Assembly (NCBI GenBank): GCA_963719055.1
Contig: CAVRAU010000014.1
Span: 1-64,000, forward strand
Origin: CAXMQZ01 sp963719055
Lineage (GTDB): Bacteria > Acidobacteriota > Thermoanaerobaculia > Multivoradales > JAHEKO01
Direction of reading: 5' to 3'
DNA: 64,000 nucleotides
Position 1 is the first letter of the stretch, and every line of letters begins with the position of its first letter. Below the pieces are notes generated by a model. That model searched no databases, had not been told where the DNA came from, and saw nothing but the letters and a program-made list of their open reading frames with translations. The translations under genes were made by a program, and so were the position numbers. Shown here in pieces: positions 37,162 to 47,688 of the stretch.

Positions 37162-37517
37162 TTGGAACAGTATCTGCCAATTCTTATATTCGTCCTTATT
37201 GCGATTCTGTTTCTCGCTGCCACCTTGCTCGTGGCGCGGCTGATGCGTCACGGCGGTGGCGCCCACACGAACCGGGAGCCCTACGAATGCGGCAACGAGC
37301 CCGAGAGCTTCGCCCATGATCACCCCTTCTCGATTCGCTACTACCTGATCGCGGTTCTGTTCGTGGTCTTCGATGTAGAGACCGTTTTTCTGTTTCCCTG
37401 GGCAGTGATGTTCGACAAGCTGGCCTGGTTTGGATTTATCGAGATGATGATCTTCCTGGGGATTCTCGTAGTCGGATACATCTTTGTCTGGAATCGGGGG
37501 GCGCTGGATTGGGCCTG

Positions 37518-37518
<1 letters not shown>
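37162..37518 (+). CDS. nuoA: NADH-quinone oxidoreductase subunit A
   Basis: 118 residues, TTG start at 37162 with GGAGA at 37150-37154. Three membrane helices; the loop after helix 1 has the conserved NREPYECGNEPESFA with the cysteine of the Q-site loop, and FDVETVFLFPWA in helix 2 carries the conserved acidic residues. Membrane subunit at the junction to the quinone chamber. First gene of nuoABCDHIJKLMN; its TGA overlaps the nuoB ATG. Confidence 0.97.
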
Positions 37519-38006
<488 letters not shown>

Positions 38007-38011
38007 AACTG

Positions 38012-38836
38012 ATGAGCGAATCCGAAAACGGCAAGCCCGAGAGCGGCTCGACTCCCGACGCTGGCGAACCCCAGGACCCGGAGACCCAGCCGGCATCGAC
38101 CGAGCCCGCGTTCGACTCGGAAGAGGCCAAGGCTGCGGCGGCCGCCCAGGCCAAAGCCGAAGCCGCCGCCAAGAAAGCGGCGGCGGAAGCGGCGAAACCT
38201 CCTTGGGAGAAAGACCCGGTAACCCCTGAGTGGAGCGCCGCCGACGAGGATCCCCTGGTCGAGGCTCTGCGCTCGGCGCATGGAGAAGCGCTGCAGTCGG
38301 CCCGCACCTTCGCCGGAGACCTGGTGCTCGATGTGGCTCGCGGGGAGATTCGAGATGTCTGCCGCACGCTGAAGGAGGAGCAGGGATACACGTTGTTGGT
38401 CGACCTGTTGGGCGCCCATTTTCCACAGCGCGAAGACGAGCCCTTCGAGGTGGTCTACATTCTCTACAGCTTGACGGCCAACCGTCGCGTTCGATTGAAG
38501 GTGCGGACAGTCGAAGGCGTGGAGATTCCATCCGTGACCCCGGTGTTTGCCGGTGCCAATTGGCCCGAGCGAGAGGCGTACGATATGTACGGTATCGCTT
38601 TTGAACAGCATCCGGACATGACGCGAATCCTGCTTTGGGAAGGATTCAATGGCTATCCCCTGCGCAAGGATTTTCCGGTCGAAGGGATCGACACGGGTGC
38701 GGCCATCTATCCGGAGTACTACGAAGAATCGGCTGGACCGGTAGCCGGTACCGGCACCGGCTGGAGACCGCCGGAACCGCCCGCCGAATCCGAAGAGGAA
38801 GCCGAATCCGGCGACACGACAGGGGACGAAGCCTGA
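38012..38836 (+). CDS. nuoC: NADH-quinone oxidoreductase subunit C with extended termini
   Basis: 274 residues from ATG 38012. Residues ~85-235 are the 30-kDa subunit fold ending in the signature WPEREAYDMYGIAFEQHPDM and RILLWEGFNGYPLRKDFP. The first ~80 residues are an added acidic then Ala/Lys/Glu-rich segment (EEAKAAAAAQAKAEAAAKK), and the last ~30 form an acidic Pro/Glu tail (PPEPPAESEEEAESGDTTG). Both are absent from typical NuoC and probably unstructured or helical. They do not disturb the core. NuoC and NuoD are separate genes, unlike the E. coli fusion. Confidence 0.95.
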   Translation: MSESENGKPESGSTPDAGEPQDPETQPASTEPAFDSEEAKAAAAAQAKAEAAAKKAAAEAAKPPWEKDPVTPEWSAADEDPLVEALRSAHGEALQSARTFAGDLVLDVARGEIRDVCRTLKEEQGYTLLVDLLGAHFPQREDEPFEVVYILYSLTANRRVRLKVRTVEGVEIPSVTPVFAGANWPEREAYDMYGIAFEQHPDMTRILLWEGFNGYPLRKDFPVEGIDTGAAIYPEYYEESAGPVAGTGTGWRPPEPPAESEEEAESGDTTGDEA

Positions 38837-38852
38837 AGCGGCTGGTGACGAG

Positions 38853-39995
38853 ATGACCGACCACGAGCTCGACAGCACTCCGCAGACCGAGACCCTCTTC
38901 GGGGTCGAGGAGATGGAGCTCAATTTCGGGCCCCAGCACCCGGCGACCCATGGTGTTCTGCGGCTCAAGTTGAGAATCGATGGTGAGCGCATCGTCGATT
39001 GCTACCCGATTGTCGGATACCTCCACCGGGGGACGGAGAAGCTCTTCGAGTTGCACCCGTTCTTTCAGAACGTTCCCCACACGGACAGATTGGACTATGT
39101 GGCGGCGGCCACCAACAACCTGGCCTACGTCGGGGCGGTGGAAAAGCTCCTGGGGCTGACGGTGCCGCCGCGGGCAAGCTATATCCGGACGCTGCTCTCC
39201 GAGCTGCAGCGCATCTCGAGTCATCTGCTGTGGTTGGCGACCCACGCCATCGATATCGGCGCCATGACGCCGTTCTTCTACACCTTTCGCGAGCGCGAGC
39301 TGATCCTCGACATGTTCGAGGAGTACTGCGGGGCCCGCTTGACGCTCAATTGCATGCGACCCGGCGGCCAGCCTTTCGACCTGCCGGTGGGGTGGATGGA
39401 GAAGGTCGGCGAGTTCATCGACATGTTTCCGGCGAAGGTGGACGAATACGAGGGTCTGCTGACCGAAAACAGGATCTGGAAGAAGAGGACCATCGGGATT
39501 GGTGTCCTGCCGCCCGAGGTGGCACTGGACTACGGTGTGACCGGACCCATGTTGCGGGGCAGCGGCATCCAATGGGATCTCCGCAAGGCCATGCCCTACG
39601 AGGCCTACGCAGAGATGGAATTCGATGTACCGGTCTTCGACAACTGCGACACCTACGATCGCTATTTGGTGCGGATGGAGGAGATGCGGCAGTCGGCGCG
39701 AATCGTCACCCAGTGCCTGGAGAAGATGCCGGAAGGTCCCATCATGGCCAAGCGGCCCAGGGTGCTCAAGGCGTCCAAGGACAGCGATGTCTACTTCTCG
39801 GTGGAGGGGCCCAAGGGCGAGATCGGGTTCTACATCGTCGGGGATGGCAGCCCCAACCCCCATCGGTGCCGGGTCAGGCCACCCTCCTTCTACAACATCG
39901 AGGTGTTGCCCGAGATGGTGCGGGGTGGATTGATTGCCGATCTGATTGCGGTGATCGGCACCACCGATATCGTCCTGGGGGAGGTGGATCGCTGA
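38853..39995 (+). CDS. nuoD: NADH-quinone oxidoreductase subunit D
   Basis: 380 residues, the 49-kDa subunit that forms most of the quinone site. ELNFGPQHPATHGVLRLKL contains the conserved His-x-x-Thr-His loop, and the closing FYNIEVLPEMVRGGLIADLI through GEVDR is the usual C-terminus ending in Arg. Other blocks (GYLHRGTEKLFE, YIRTLLSELQRISSHLLWL) are intact. If the upstream MidA acts here, its target arginine would be in this subunit. TGA overlaps nuoH ATG. Confidence 0.98.
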   Translation: MTDHELDSTPQTETLFGVEEMELNFGPQHPATHGVLRLKLRIDGERIVDCYPIVGYLHRGTEKLFELHPFFQNVPHTDRLDYVAAATNNLAYVGAVEKLLGLTVPPRASYIRTLLSELQRISSHLLWLATHAIDIGAMTPFFYTFRERELILDMFEEYCGARLTLNCMRPGGQPFDLPVGWMEKVGEFIDMFPAKVDEYEGLLTENRIWKKRTIGIGVLPPEVALDYGVTGPMLRGSGIQWDLRKAMPYEAYAEMEFDVPVFDNCDTYDRYLVRMEEMRQSARIVTQCLEKMPEGPIMAKRPRVLKASKDSDVYFSVEGPKGEIGFYIVGDGSPNPHRCRVRPPSFYNIEVLPEMVRGGLIADLIAVIGTTDIVLGEVDR

Positions 39996-41089
39996 TGTCG
40001 GGTCTGTTGGCAGCGGTGCAGGAATCGGTCGGTGACACGTTCTTCTACTATGTGCTGTCTCCAGCTCTGAAGATCGCGGTCTTGCTGATTCTCGTCCTCA
40101 CCCTGATCGCCTATACGACCTTTGCCGAGCGCAAGATCCTGGGGTTCCTCCAGGTGCGCACCGGACCCAATCGAGTGGGTCCCTGGGGGCTGCTGCAGCC
40201 GCTCGCCGATGTGGCCAAGTTGCTGGTCAAGCAGGACATCATCCCGGACCGGGCAGTGCGCTGGGCCTTTGTTCTGGCCCCCTGTCTCGTGGTCGGACCC
40301 GCCCTGGTGATCTTTGCGGTGATTCCATTCGGACCCTCTGCCGACCTGACAGGCACGTTCAACTGGTTTATCACCGACGTCAATGTGGGCTTGTTGTTTG
40401 TCGTGGCCATGGCCACCATCGGTGTCTACGGGATCATTCTCGGGGGCTGGGCCTCCAACAACAAGTTCTCCTTGCTGGGAGGGCTGCGATCGGCCGCCCA
40501 GATGATCTCGTACGAGGTTCCCCAGGGGTTCGCCCTGGTCGTGCCGTTGTTGATGGCCGGGACGCTCTCCATGACCGGTATCGTCGATGCGCAGTTCGAG
40601 CAGGGCCGTTGGTTCGTCTTTGGATTTTTTCCCTTTGGGCTGTTGGCTTTCTTCATCTACTTCGTTGCCGGGGTCGCCGAGTCGAACCGCAATCCCTTCG
40701 ACCTGCCGGAGGCCGAGTCCGAGCTGGTGGCCGGCTTTCATACCGAATACAGCGGCATGCGGTTTGCCCTGTTCTTTCTCGGCGAATACGCCAACATGAT
40801 CGTTATCTCCGCCGTGGCGGTGACGCTGTTTCTGGGTGGGTGGCACCGGCCCTTTGCCAATGTCGAGGCGCTGTCCTTTCTCGATCTCGGATTCCTACCG
40901 GTGGGTATCACCGGCTTTGTCTGGTTCGCCCTGAAACTGCTGTGCTTTCTGTTTGTGTATATCTGGTTTCGGGGCACGTTCCCGCGCTACCGATTCGACC
41001 AATTGATGGATCTGGGTTGGAAGTGGATGATTCCCGCCTCACTGATCGCGGTGGTGGGAACCGGTCTCTTGAAGCTTCTGCTGGCTTGA
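39995..41089 (+). CDS. nuoH: NADH-quinone oxidoreductase subunit H
   Basis: 364 residues from ATG 39995 inside the nuoD stop. About eight helices. AERKILGFLQVRTGPNRVGP and GLLQPLADVAKLLVKQDI line the quinone channel, and AGVAESNRNPFDLPEAESEL is the acidic E-channel loop that couples electron transfer to proton pumping. All key acidic residues of that loop are visible. Confidence 0.98.
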   Translation: MSGLLAAVQESVGDTFFYYVLSPALKIAVLLILVLTLIAYTTFAERKILGFLQVRTGPNRVGPWGLLQPLADVAKLLVKQDIIPDRAVRWAFVLAPCLVVGPALVIFAVIPFGPSADLTGTFNWFITDVNVGLLFVVAMATIGVYGIILGGWASNNKFSLLGGLRSAAQMISYEVPQGFALVVPLLMAGTLSMTGIVDAQFEQGRWFVFGFFPFGLLAFFIYFVAGVAESNRNPFDLPEAESELVAGFHTEYSGMRFALFFLGEYANMIVISAVAVTLFLGGWHRPFANVEALSFLDLGFLPVGITGFVWFALKLLCFLFVYIWFRGTFPRYRFDQLMDLGWKWMIPASLIAVVGTGLLKLLLA

Positions 41090-41107
41090 GAGTGAGGTGC
41101 GACGAGA

Positions 41108-41578
41108 ATGAAACGATTCCTCGACAAGATCATGCTTCTGGACCTGTTCGCCGGTCTGGGGATTACGTTTCGTCACATCTGGAAACGCAAGGTGACGATC
41201 CAGTACCCCGAGGAACGCATGGAGCCGGCGCATCGATTTCGTGGCATGTTTCGACTCGACGAGGATCGCTGTATCAAATGCACGCTGTGCGCCCGAGACT
41301 GTCCGATCGACATCATCTATATCGACTGGCATCAAGAAGTGAATCCCGAGACCGAGAAGAAAGAGAAACTGCTCGATCGATTCGATATCGATGTCCAGCG
41401 CTGTATGTTCTGCGGTCTGTGCGAGGAAGCTTGCCCCACCAAACCCAAATCGATCTGGCTGACCACCAAGACCTATGAGTTGGCCAGCTACGAACGTTGG
41501 CAGAACCTCTACGTGGACATGGAAGAGCTCGAAGGCTGGAAGATTCGGCCCGAGTACACGGACGAAGAGGTCGCCTGA
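41108..41578 (+). CDS. nuoI: NADH-quinone oxidoreductase subunit I
   Basis: 156 residues. Two complete four-cysteine ferredoxin motifs, CIKCTLCARDCP and CMFCGLCEEACP, bind clusters N6a and N6b that pass electrons to N2. The N-terminal amphipathic helix (DKIMLLDLFAGLGITFRHI) lies along the membrane. GAGGTGCGACGAG-type leader precedes the ATG 18 bases after nuoH. Confidence 0.98.
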   Translation: MKRFLDKIMLLDLFAGLGITFRHIWKRKVTIQYPEERMEPAHRFRGMFRLDEDRCIKCTLCARDCPIDIIYIDWHQEVNPETEKKEKLLDRFDIDVQRCMFCGLCEEACPTKPKSIWLTTKTYELASYERWQNLYVDMEELEGWKIRPEYTDEEVA

Positions 41579-41591
41579 CGGAAGAACGAGC

Positions 41592-42125
41592 ATGGAATTC
41601 TTACTGACTCACGGTTCCGCGCTGCTGTTTTATGTCTTTGCCGCGATAGCGGTGGTGGCGGCGTTGCTGGTGATCACCCTGCGCAACCCGATGTACTCGG
41701 CCATCTCGCTGTTGGTGACGTTTCTCTCGGTGGCCGCTCTCTTCCTGCTCCGCCACGCGGAATTCGTCGCCATTGTGCAGATCTTTGTCTATGGCGGCGG
41801 CATCATGGTGCTGTTCTTGTTCGTGATCATGTTGGTGAACCTGCATCGGTTGCGGGAGGTGCGAATCTTCGGGGTCCAATGGCCGATGGCCGCGGCGATC
41901 GGTTTCCTCTTTGTCGTTCTCATTGGCCTGGTCGCGTCCGTGACCGCTTTTGGCCCCCTCAACCCCATCCCCGATCGGCTGGTCGATGTGGATGGAGAAA
42001 CCATGGGCAATTCCCAAGCCGTGGCGTGGATGTTGTTCCGGGAGTACTTTGTCCCCTTCGAAATCGCGTCCTTGTTTCTCCTGGTGGCGATGATCGGCGC
42101 CGTCGTGTTGGCCAGAAAGGAGTGA
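41592..42125 (+). CDS. nuoJ: NADH-quinone oxidoreductase subunit J
   Basis: 177 residues from ATG 41592, 13 bases after nuoI; longer in-frame extensions run into nuoI and are not credible. Five helices with the conserved NPMYSAISLLVTFLSVAALF and VQIFVYGGGIMVLFLFVIML, the latter containing the pi-bulge helix important for coupling. Typical length. Confidence 0.96.
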   Translation: MEFLLTHGSALLFYVFAAIAVVAALLVITLRNPMYSAISLLVTFLSVAALFLLRHAEFVAIVQIFVYGGGIMVLFLFVIMLVNLHRLREVRIFGVQWPMAAAIGFLFVVLIGLVASVTAFGPLNPIPDRLVDVDGETMGNSQAVAWMLFREYFVPFEIASLFLLVAMIGAVVLARKE

Positions 42126-42129
42126 GCGG

Positions 42130-42435
42130 ATGGAAATCGGAACCTCACACTATCTGGCACTGAGTGCCATCCTGTTCGCCATCGGCGTGGTGGGGATCAC
42201 CACCCGGCGCAACATGATCATCGTACTCATGTCCATCGAGTTGGTGCTCAACTCGGTCAATCTCAATCTGATCGCTTTTTCGTATCAGTTCTCCGATCTC
42301 ACCGGGCAGGTCCTGACGGTGTTCACTATCGCTGTGGCCGCGGGGGAGGCAGCTGTGGGTCTTGGGATTCTCGTCGCCCTCTATCGTCTGCGGTCCACGA
42401 CCGAGTTGGACAGAGCCGTGGAGCTCCAGGGTTAG
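42130..42435 (+). CDS. nuoK: NADH-quinone oxidoreductase subunit K
   Basis: 101 residues, three helices, Mrp-like membrane subunit. TRRNMIIVLMSIELVLNSVN has the conserved Glu used in the proton path, and VAAGEAAVGLGILVALYRLR has the second Glu. Four bases after nuoJ and three before nuoL. Confidence 0.98.
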   Translation: MEIGTSHYLALSAILFAIGVVGITTRRNMIIVLMSIELVLNSVNLNLIAFSYQFSDLTGQVLTVFTIAVAAGEAAVGLGILVALYRLRSTTELDRAVELQG

Positions 42436-42438
42436 CCG

Positions 42439-44508
42439 ATGAAAGAAGCCCTCTGGCTCGTGCCGCTTCTGCCCTTCGTGGGTGTCCTGCTCAATGGCAT
42501 CCTGTTGTGGAAGCGCATACCCAAGAAGATGGTCGCCCTCATTGCTTGTGGCACGGTCGGGCTGGCCTGTCTGATCGGTGTCGGGGCCGTGGCGAGCTAC
42601 ATGGCGTCGCCGGAGTACGCGGCCGGAGAGCCCTTCGAGCAGGTGCTCTACATCTGGATTCCGGCGGGCGCGTTGCACTTGATGGATGGCAGTTTTGCCG
42701 ACTTCAACGTCGAGATGGGCTTTCTCCTGGATCCTCTAGCCGCAGTCATGATGTTTGTCGTGACCTTTGTCGGCTTCTGGATTCATGTGTATTCCATTGG
42801 CTACATGCACGACGACCCGGGATTCCAGCGCTACTTCACCTATCTGAATCTCTTCATGGGCGCCATGTTGTTGCTGGTTCTGGGCAACAATTTCCTGGTT
42901 CTCTTTGTCGGCTGGGAAGGTGTGGGCCTGTGCTCGTATCTGTTGATCGGGTTCTGGTACAAAGAGGACTTTCCGCCCTATGCAGGCCGCAAGGCCTTCA
43001 TCGTCAACCGTATCGGTGACGCGGGATTTCTCGTGGGTCTGTTCGCCCTGGCCTCGGCTTTCGGCACCTTGAATTTTCGCCAGATCTTTGGACGCATTGC
43101 CGCGGATCCCCATCTGGTCGAGGGCGACTACGTGCTGGGTCTGAGCCTCGCCAGCTTCGTGGCGCTCTGTCTCTTCATCGGTGCGGTGGGCAAGAGCGCC
43201 CAGATTCCGCTTTACGTCTGGCTGCCGGACGCGATGGCGGGCCCGACACCTGTCTCTGCCCTGATTCACGCGGCCACCATGGTCACGGCGGGCGTCTATA
43301 TGGTGGCTCGCTCGAACGTGCTCTATCAGTTGGCGCCAGGAGTTTCGACGCTGGTGGCGATCATTGGTGCCCTGACCGCGATCTTCGCTGCCACCATGGG
43401 TCTGGCCCAGACCGACATCAAGAAGGTTCTGGCCTACTCCACGGTGTCGCAATTGGGCTATATGTTCCTGGCCGCAGGGGTGGGAGCGTACGGGGTGGCG
43501 GTGTTCCATCTCGCCACCCACGCTTTCTTCAAGGGACTGATGTTTCTCGGTTCCGGCTCTGTGATTCACGCCATGGGCGGCGAACAAGACATGCGCCAGA
43601 TGGGAGGTCTTCGCAAGGTGCTGCCGACGACCTATTGGACCTTTCTCGTCGGCACGTTGGCCATCGCGGGGGTGCCGGGCTTTGCCGGTTTCTTCAGCAA
43701 GGATCAGATCCTGGCTTCCACCTTCGCGGGACACAAGGTGCTCTGGATGGTGGGCTTGCTGACGGCAGGTCTGACGGCGCTCTATATGTTCCGACTGTTG
43801 TTCATGACCTTCTGGGGCGAGTTCCGCGGCAGCGCAGAGCAGCGCGATCATCTGCACGAGTCACCGGCGGTCATGACCATCCCATTGGTGGTCTTGGCGG
43901 TTGGCGCCGTGGTCTCCGGATGGTTCGGATTGCCGAAGCTGGGTCACTGGGATTGGAACGTCTTCGGTCACTACCTGGAGCCAGTGACCCGGGCGGTTGG
44001 CGGGCATGGAGAGGCGCACCATGCGAGTGTCGGATTGGAGTTGGCGCTGATGGCGCTGTCAGTCGTCGTCGCGGGCCTGGGGATCTTTATCGCCTGGAGA
44101 ATCTATGGCGACAGCAAGGGTTTGGCCGCAGGACAACGGTGGGCCGAACGATTTCCGGCGCTCCACCGCGTGCTCGCCAACAAGTACTACGTGGACGAGC
44201 TCTACGATGCGACCGTTGTGCGGGGGACCTGGGCGACGGCCAGGGGCCTCTACAAATTCGATGCAAAGGTGGTCGACGGCATGGTCAACGGTAGCCGGCA
44301 CGTCACCGTGGGCACCTCGTTTCTATCGGGCTTCTTCGACAAATTCGTGGTGGACGGCTTGGTGAACTTCGTGGGTTGGATCCTGCACCGAGGATCGTAT
44401 TTCTTTCGCCGTCTGCAGACAGGCCTGGTCTCGCAGTATGCCCTGGTCATGGTCGTGGGCATGTTCGTACTGGTGCTTTTCTACGTTGTAGTGGCCTTGC
44501 GGGGTTAG
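42439..44508 (+). CDS. nuoL: NADH-quinone oxidoreductase subunit L
   Basis: 689 residues, antiporter-like pump subunit at the distal end of the arm. FVGWEGVGLCSYLLIGFWY, AQIPLYVWLPDAMAGPTPVS and ATMVTAGVYMVAR are the standard pump blocks with the conserved Glu and Lys residues. The long C-terminal part forms the lateral helix and closing helix that clamps NuoM and NuoN. Slightly longer than the common 610-650 residues. Confidence 0.98.
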   Translation: MKEALWLVPLLPFVGVLLNGILLWKRIPKKMVALIACGTVGLACLIGVGAVASYMASPEYAAGEPFEQVLYIWIPAGALHLMDGSFADFNVEMGFLLDPLAAVMMFVVTFVGFWIHVYSIGYMHDDPGFQRYFTYLNLFMGAMLLLVLGNNFLVLFVGWEGVGLCSYLLIGFWYKEDFPPYAGRKAFIVNRIGDAGFLVGLFALASAFGTLNFRQIFGRIAADPHLVEGDYVLGLSLASFVALCLFIGAVGKSAQIPLYVWLPDAMAGPTPVSALIHAATMVTAGVYMVARSNVLYQLAPGVSTLVAIIGALTAIFAATMGLAQTDIKKVLAYSTVSQLGYMFLAAGVGAYGVAVFHLATHAFFKGLMFLGSGSVIHAMGGEQDMRQMGGLRKVLPTTYWTFLVGTLAIAGVPGFAGFFSKDQILASTFAGHKVLWMVGLLTAGLTALYMFRLLFMTFWGEFRGSAEQRDHLHESPAVMTIPLVVLAVGAVVSGWFGLPKLGHWDWNVFGHYLEPVTRAVGGHGEAHHASVGLELALMALSVVVAGLGIFIAWRIYGDSKGLAAGQRWAERFPALHRVLANKYYVDELYDATVVRGTWATARGLYKFDAKVVDGMVNGSRHVTVGTSFLSGFFDKFVVDGLVNFVGWILHRGSYFFRRLQTGLVSQYALVMVVGMFVLVLFYVVVALRG

Positions 44509-44520
44509 CAAGGGGGAGAC

Positions 44521-46110
44521 ATGTTCGACTGGGTACACGGAATTCCGATACTGAGCATCATCTGCTATCTGCCACTGGCGGGAGCGCTTTTCATTGTGTT
44601 CTTCATGAAGAACGCCACCTCGATAAGGAACTTCGCCACCCTGATCGCAGCCGTCGACTTCGTGGTCTCGATCCCGCTTTGGTTCGCCTTCGATCGCCAG
44701 GGCGAGCTGTTTCAGTTTCGCGAGAGTGCGGCGTGGATCGAAGCCATCGGCGCCCGCTACGAGTTCGGCATCGATGGCATCGCTCTGCTGCTGGTCCTGC
44801 TGACGACCTTTCTCGGCGTGTTGGCTTTCTTGTCGTCGTGGACCGCGATCGAGACCCGCGAAAAGGAGTACTACATCTTCCTGCTCCTGCTCCAGACCGG
44901 CATGATGGGTGTGTTCATGGCCATGGACTTCTTCCTGTTCTATGTCTTCTGGGAAGTCATGCTGGTCCCCATGTACTTCCTCATCGGCATCTGGGGAGGC
45001 CCACGGAAGCTCTATGCGGCCATCAAGTTCTTTCTCTACACCCTGGTGGGCTCGGTGCTGATGCTGCTGGGAATTCTGGCGCTGTACTTCTACAACAGCA
45101 CCGGGCTTTTCGGCTGGGGGGGGCTGGGGAATCCGAAGTCGTTCTTCATCCCGCAGTTCCACGACATCTCGGGAGCGATCCCGCCCGAGCTGCAGTTCTG
45201 GGTCTTTGTGGTCTTCTTTGTCGGCTTTGCCATCAAGGTCCCCATGTTTCCGTTCCACACCTGGTTGCCGGATGCTCATGTGGAGGCACCCACGGCGGGT
45301 TCGGTCATCCTGGCGGGTGTCCTCTTGAAGATGGGCACCTATGGGTTTGTGCGCTTTTCATTGCCGATTCTGCCGGATGCCACGGTGCAGCTCTTGCCCT
45401 GGATGGCGGGACTGTCGATTATCGGCATCATCTATGGTGCGCTCGTGGCCATGGCCCAAAAAGACATGAAGAAGCTGGTGGCCTATTCGTCGGTGAGCCA
45501 CCTCGGATTCGTCATGCTGGGCCTCTTCGCCTTGAACCCTGCAGGCATCAACGGCAGTGTGCTCCAAATGATCAATCACGGTCTCTCCACCGGGGCCCTC
45601 TTCCTTCTGGTGGGGGTTATCTACGAGCGCCGACATACCCGGATGATCGCCGAGTACGGCGGGATTTCGAGCGAGATGCCGGTGTTCGCCACCATCTTCT
45701 TGATCATCACCATGTCCTCGATCGGTCTGCCGGTATTGAACGGCTTCATCGGCGAGTTCACCATCCTGGTAGGGGCCTTCAACAGGGTCTGGTGGTGGGG
45801 TCTGGCGGGCGTCATCGGCATCGTCCTGGGGGCGGCCTACATGCTCTGGATGTACCAGCGGGTCTTCTTCGGCCCCTTGAGCAATCCTGAGAACAAGGAT
45901 CTGCCCGACTTGAATCGTCGAGAGCTCTTGTACCTGATGCCGATCGTGGTGCTCTGCTTCTGGATCGGTCTCTACCCCAAACCGTTCTTCGACATTCTGG
46001 AGAAGCCGGTGGACTACGTCGTGCGCAAGGTCGATCCAGACTATGCCAGGTCGGTGGCGATGCAGATGGAAGTGAGACCGGTTCGACAGCTGGCGGAGAT
46101 CGAGGATTGA
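44521..46110 (+). CDS. nuoM: NADH-quinone oxidoreductase subunit M
   Basis: 529 residues, second antiporter-like subunit. FYVFWEVMLVPMYFLIGIW, FHTWLPDAHVEAPTAGSVIL and KKLVAYSSVSHLGFVMLGLF are intact, including the pump Glu and Lys. The C-terminus is a short charged tail (VRPVRQLAEIED). GGGGGAG precedes the ATG 12 bases after nuoL. Confidence 0.98.
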   Translation: MFDWVHGIPILSIICYLPLAGALFIVFFMKNATSIRNFATLIAAVDFVVSIPLWFAFDRQGELFQFRESAAWIEAIGARYEFGIDGIALLLVLLTTFLGVLAFLSSWTAIETREKEYYIFLLLLQTGMMGVFMAMDFFLFYVFWEVMLVPMYFLIGIWGGPRKLYAAIKFFLYTLVGSVLMLLGILALYFYNSTGLFGWGGLGNPKSFFIPQFHDISGAIPPELQFWVFVVFFVGFAIKVPMFPFHTWLPDAHVEAPTAGSVILAGVLLKMGTYGFVRFSLPILPDATVQLLPWMAGLSIIGIIYGALVAMAQKDMKKLVAYSSVSHLGFVMLGLFALNPAGINGSVLQMINHGLSTGALFLLVGVIYERRHTRMIAEYGGISSEMPVFATIFLIITMSSIGLPVLNGFIGEFTILVGAFNRVWWWGLAGVIGIVLGAAYMLWMYQRVFFGPLSNPENKDLPDLNRRELLYLMPIVVLCFWIGLYPKPFFDILEKPVDYVVRKVDPDYARSVAMQMEVRPVRQLAEIED

Positions 46111-46114
46111 ATCC

Positions 46115-47588
46115 ATGAGCCCTGTACCGCCACAGGAATTCCTGCTGCTGGCGCCTGAGATCGTGCTTGGCGGTCTGCGGCATGGTGTTGCTGGTTCTGG
46201 GGTCTGTGGGCCGCGGTATCAACAATCGGGCCGCGGCTACGGGCTCTTTGATCGCCTTGGCGGTGACCACCCTGTTGGTCTTCTGGACTCAGGGGAAAGC
46301 ACCGGTCGGCGAGCCGATTCTGGCGGGGATGTTCGTCCTGGACGCCTACGCGCTGTTCTGGAAGGTCGTCTTCCTCATCGCGACGGCGTTGACCATTCTG
46401 CTGTCGGTTCGCTTCGTGGAGGAGGGCGGCTACCGGGCCGGCGAGTACTACTCGTTGATCCTCCTGGCCACCACCGGCATGCTCTTCATGGCCAGCGGTT
46501 TCAATCTGCTTTCGATCTGGATCTCTCTCGAGCTCATGGCACTGTCGAGCTATATCCTGGCCGGCTACTTCAAACACGAAACCAGGTCGAACGAAGCGGC
46601 GATGAAGTACTTCGTTCTGGGGGCTTTGTCGAGCGGCATCTTGCTGTATGGCATCTCCTTGATCTACGGCAGCACCCAAACCTTGTCTCTCTCCGAGTTG
46701 CCACAGAGACTGACGGTGGCCACGGCCGAGGGCAATCTGCTGGTCGGGATCGGTTGGATTCTCATCGCAGCCGGTCTGTTCTTCAAGGTCTCGGCGGTCC
46801 CCTTTCATGTCTGGACACCCGATGTATACGTGGGTGCGCCGACACCGGTCACCGGGTATCTGGCGACAGCCTCCAAGGCGGCGTCCTTTGCCATCCTGAT
46901 TCGGATCTTCATCCAGGGTCTGGGACCTCTGGTGGTGGACTGGCAGGTCATTGTGGCGGCGGTGGCGGCGCTGTCCATGATCTGGGGCAACATCGCGGCT
47001 TTGACCCAGACCAACGTCAAGAGAATGCTGGCCTACAGCTCCATCGCCCACGCTGGCTACATTCTCCTGGGGGTCTTGGCAGCCAGCGCTACTGGCCTGT
47101 GGGCGGCGATGTTCTATGCGCTGGCCTATACCTTCTTTACCCTGGGGGCTTTTGGCACCGTCATCCTTCTCGAGAGGCGCGAGTATGCCGGCGAGACGCT
47201 CAGCGATTATGCCGGATTGGCTCAACGGGCACCGCTTTTGGCATCTCTGATGCTGGTCTTCCTCCTGGCTTTGACGGGTATTCCTCCTACGGGTGGTTTT
47301 TTTGGCAAGGTGTACCTGTTTGCGGCCGCGGTAGAGGCCGGGTGGACCTGGGTGGCGGTGGTGGGTGTCCTGACGAGTGCGATCTCGCTGTACTACTACA
47401 TGGGCATTGTGGTGCAGATGTACCTGAAGGACTCGGAAGAAAGTACCCCGGTACCCCTGCGCTCGCCGGTGCTCGGCGCCACCTTGATCCTCTGCGCCGT
47501 GGTCACGGTGATTCTGGGCATATTCCCAGGGGTCTTCGTCGACTTCGCCAAGTCGAGCATTCTGCCCATCGCCTGGAATCTGTTCTAG
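46115..47588 (+). CDS. nuoN: NADH-quinone oxidoreductase subunit N (frameshifted)
   Basis: From ATG 46115 (MSPVPPQEFLLLAPEIVL) a surplus T near 46164 shifts the frame; corrected length 490 residues, standard. ISLELMALSSYILAGYFK, FKVSAVPFHVWTPDVYVGAP and KRMLAYSSIAHAGYILLG are the pump blocks. The break is within the first membrane helix. As every other nuo subunit in the operon is intact, a consensus error is the simplest reading. Last gene of an 11-subunit complex I operon with no nuoE, nuoF or nuoG. Confidence 0.96.
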
Positions 47589-47600
47589 AATTCCCGCCCG

Positions 47601-47629
47601 GTTTACGCCCTTCGCGTGCCGGGGTAAAC
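47601..47629. repeat. Inverted repeat between nuoN and the sigma factor gene
   Basis: gtttac (47601-47606) and gtaaac (47624-47629) are perfect complements, extended by cc/gg after one mismatch. No T-run follows, so it is not a classical terminator. It could be an operator or a stem-loop in the sigma-gene leader. Confidence 0.35.
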
Positions 47630-47688
47630 TACTGGCACGATCCCTGCGTAGGAGGTTCCAGTAGGAATAGCTGGCGCGGAGTGGAGTC

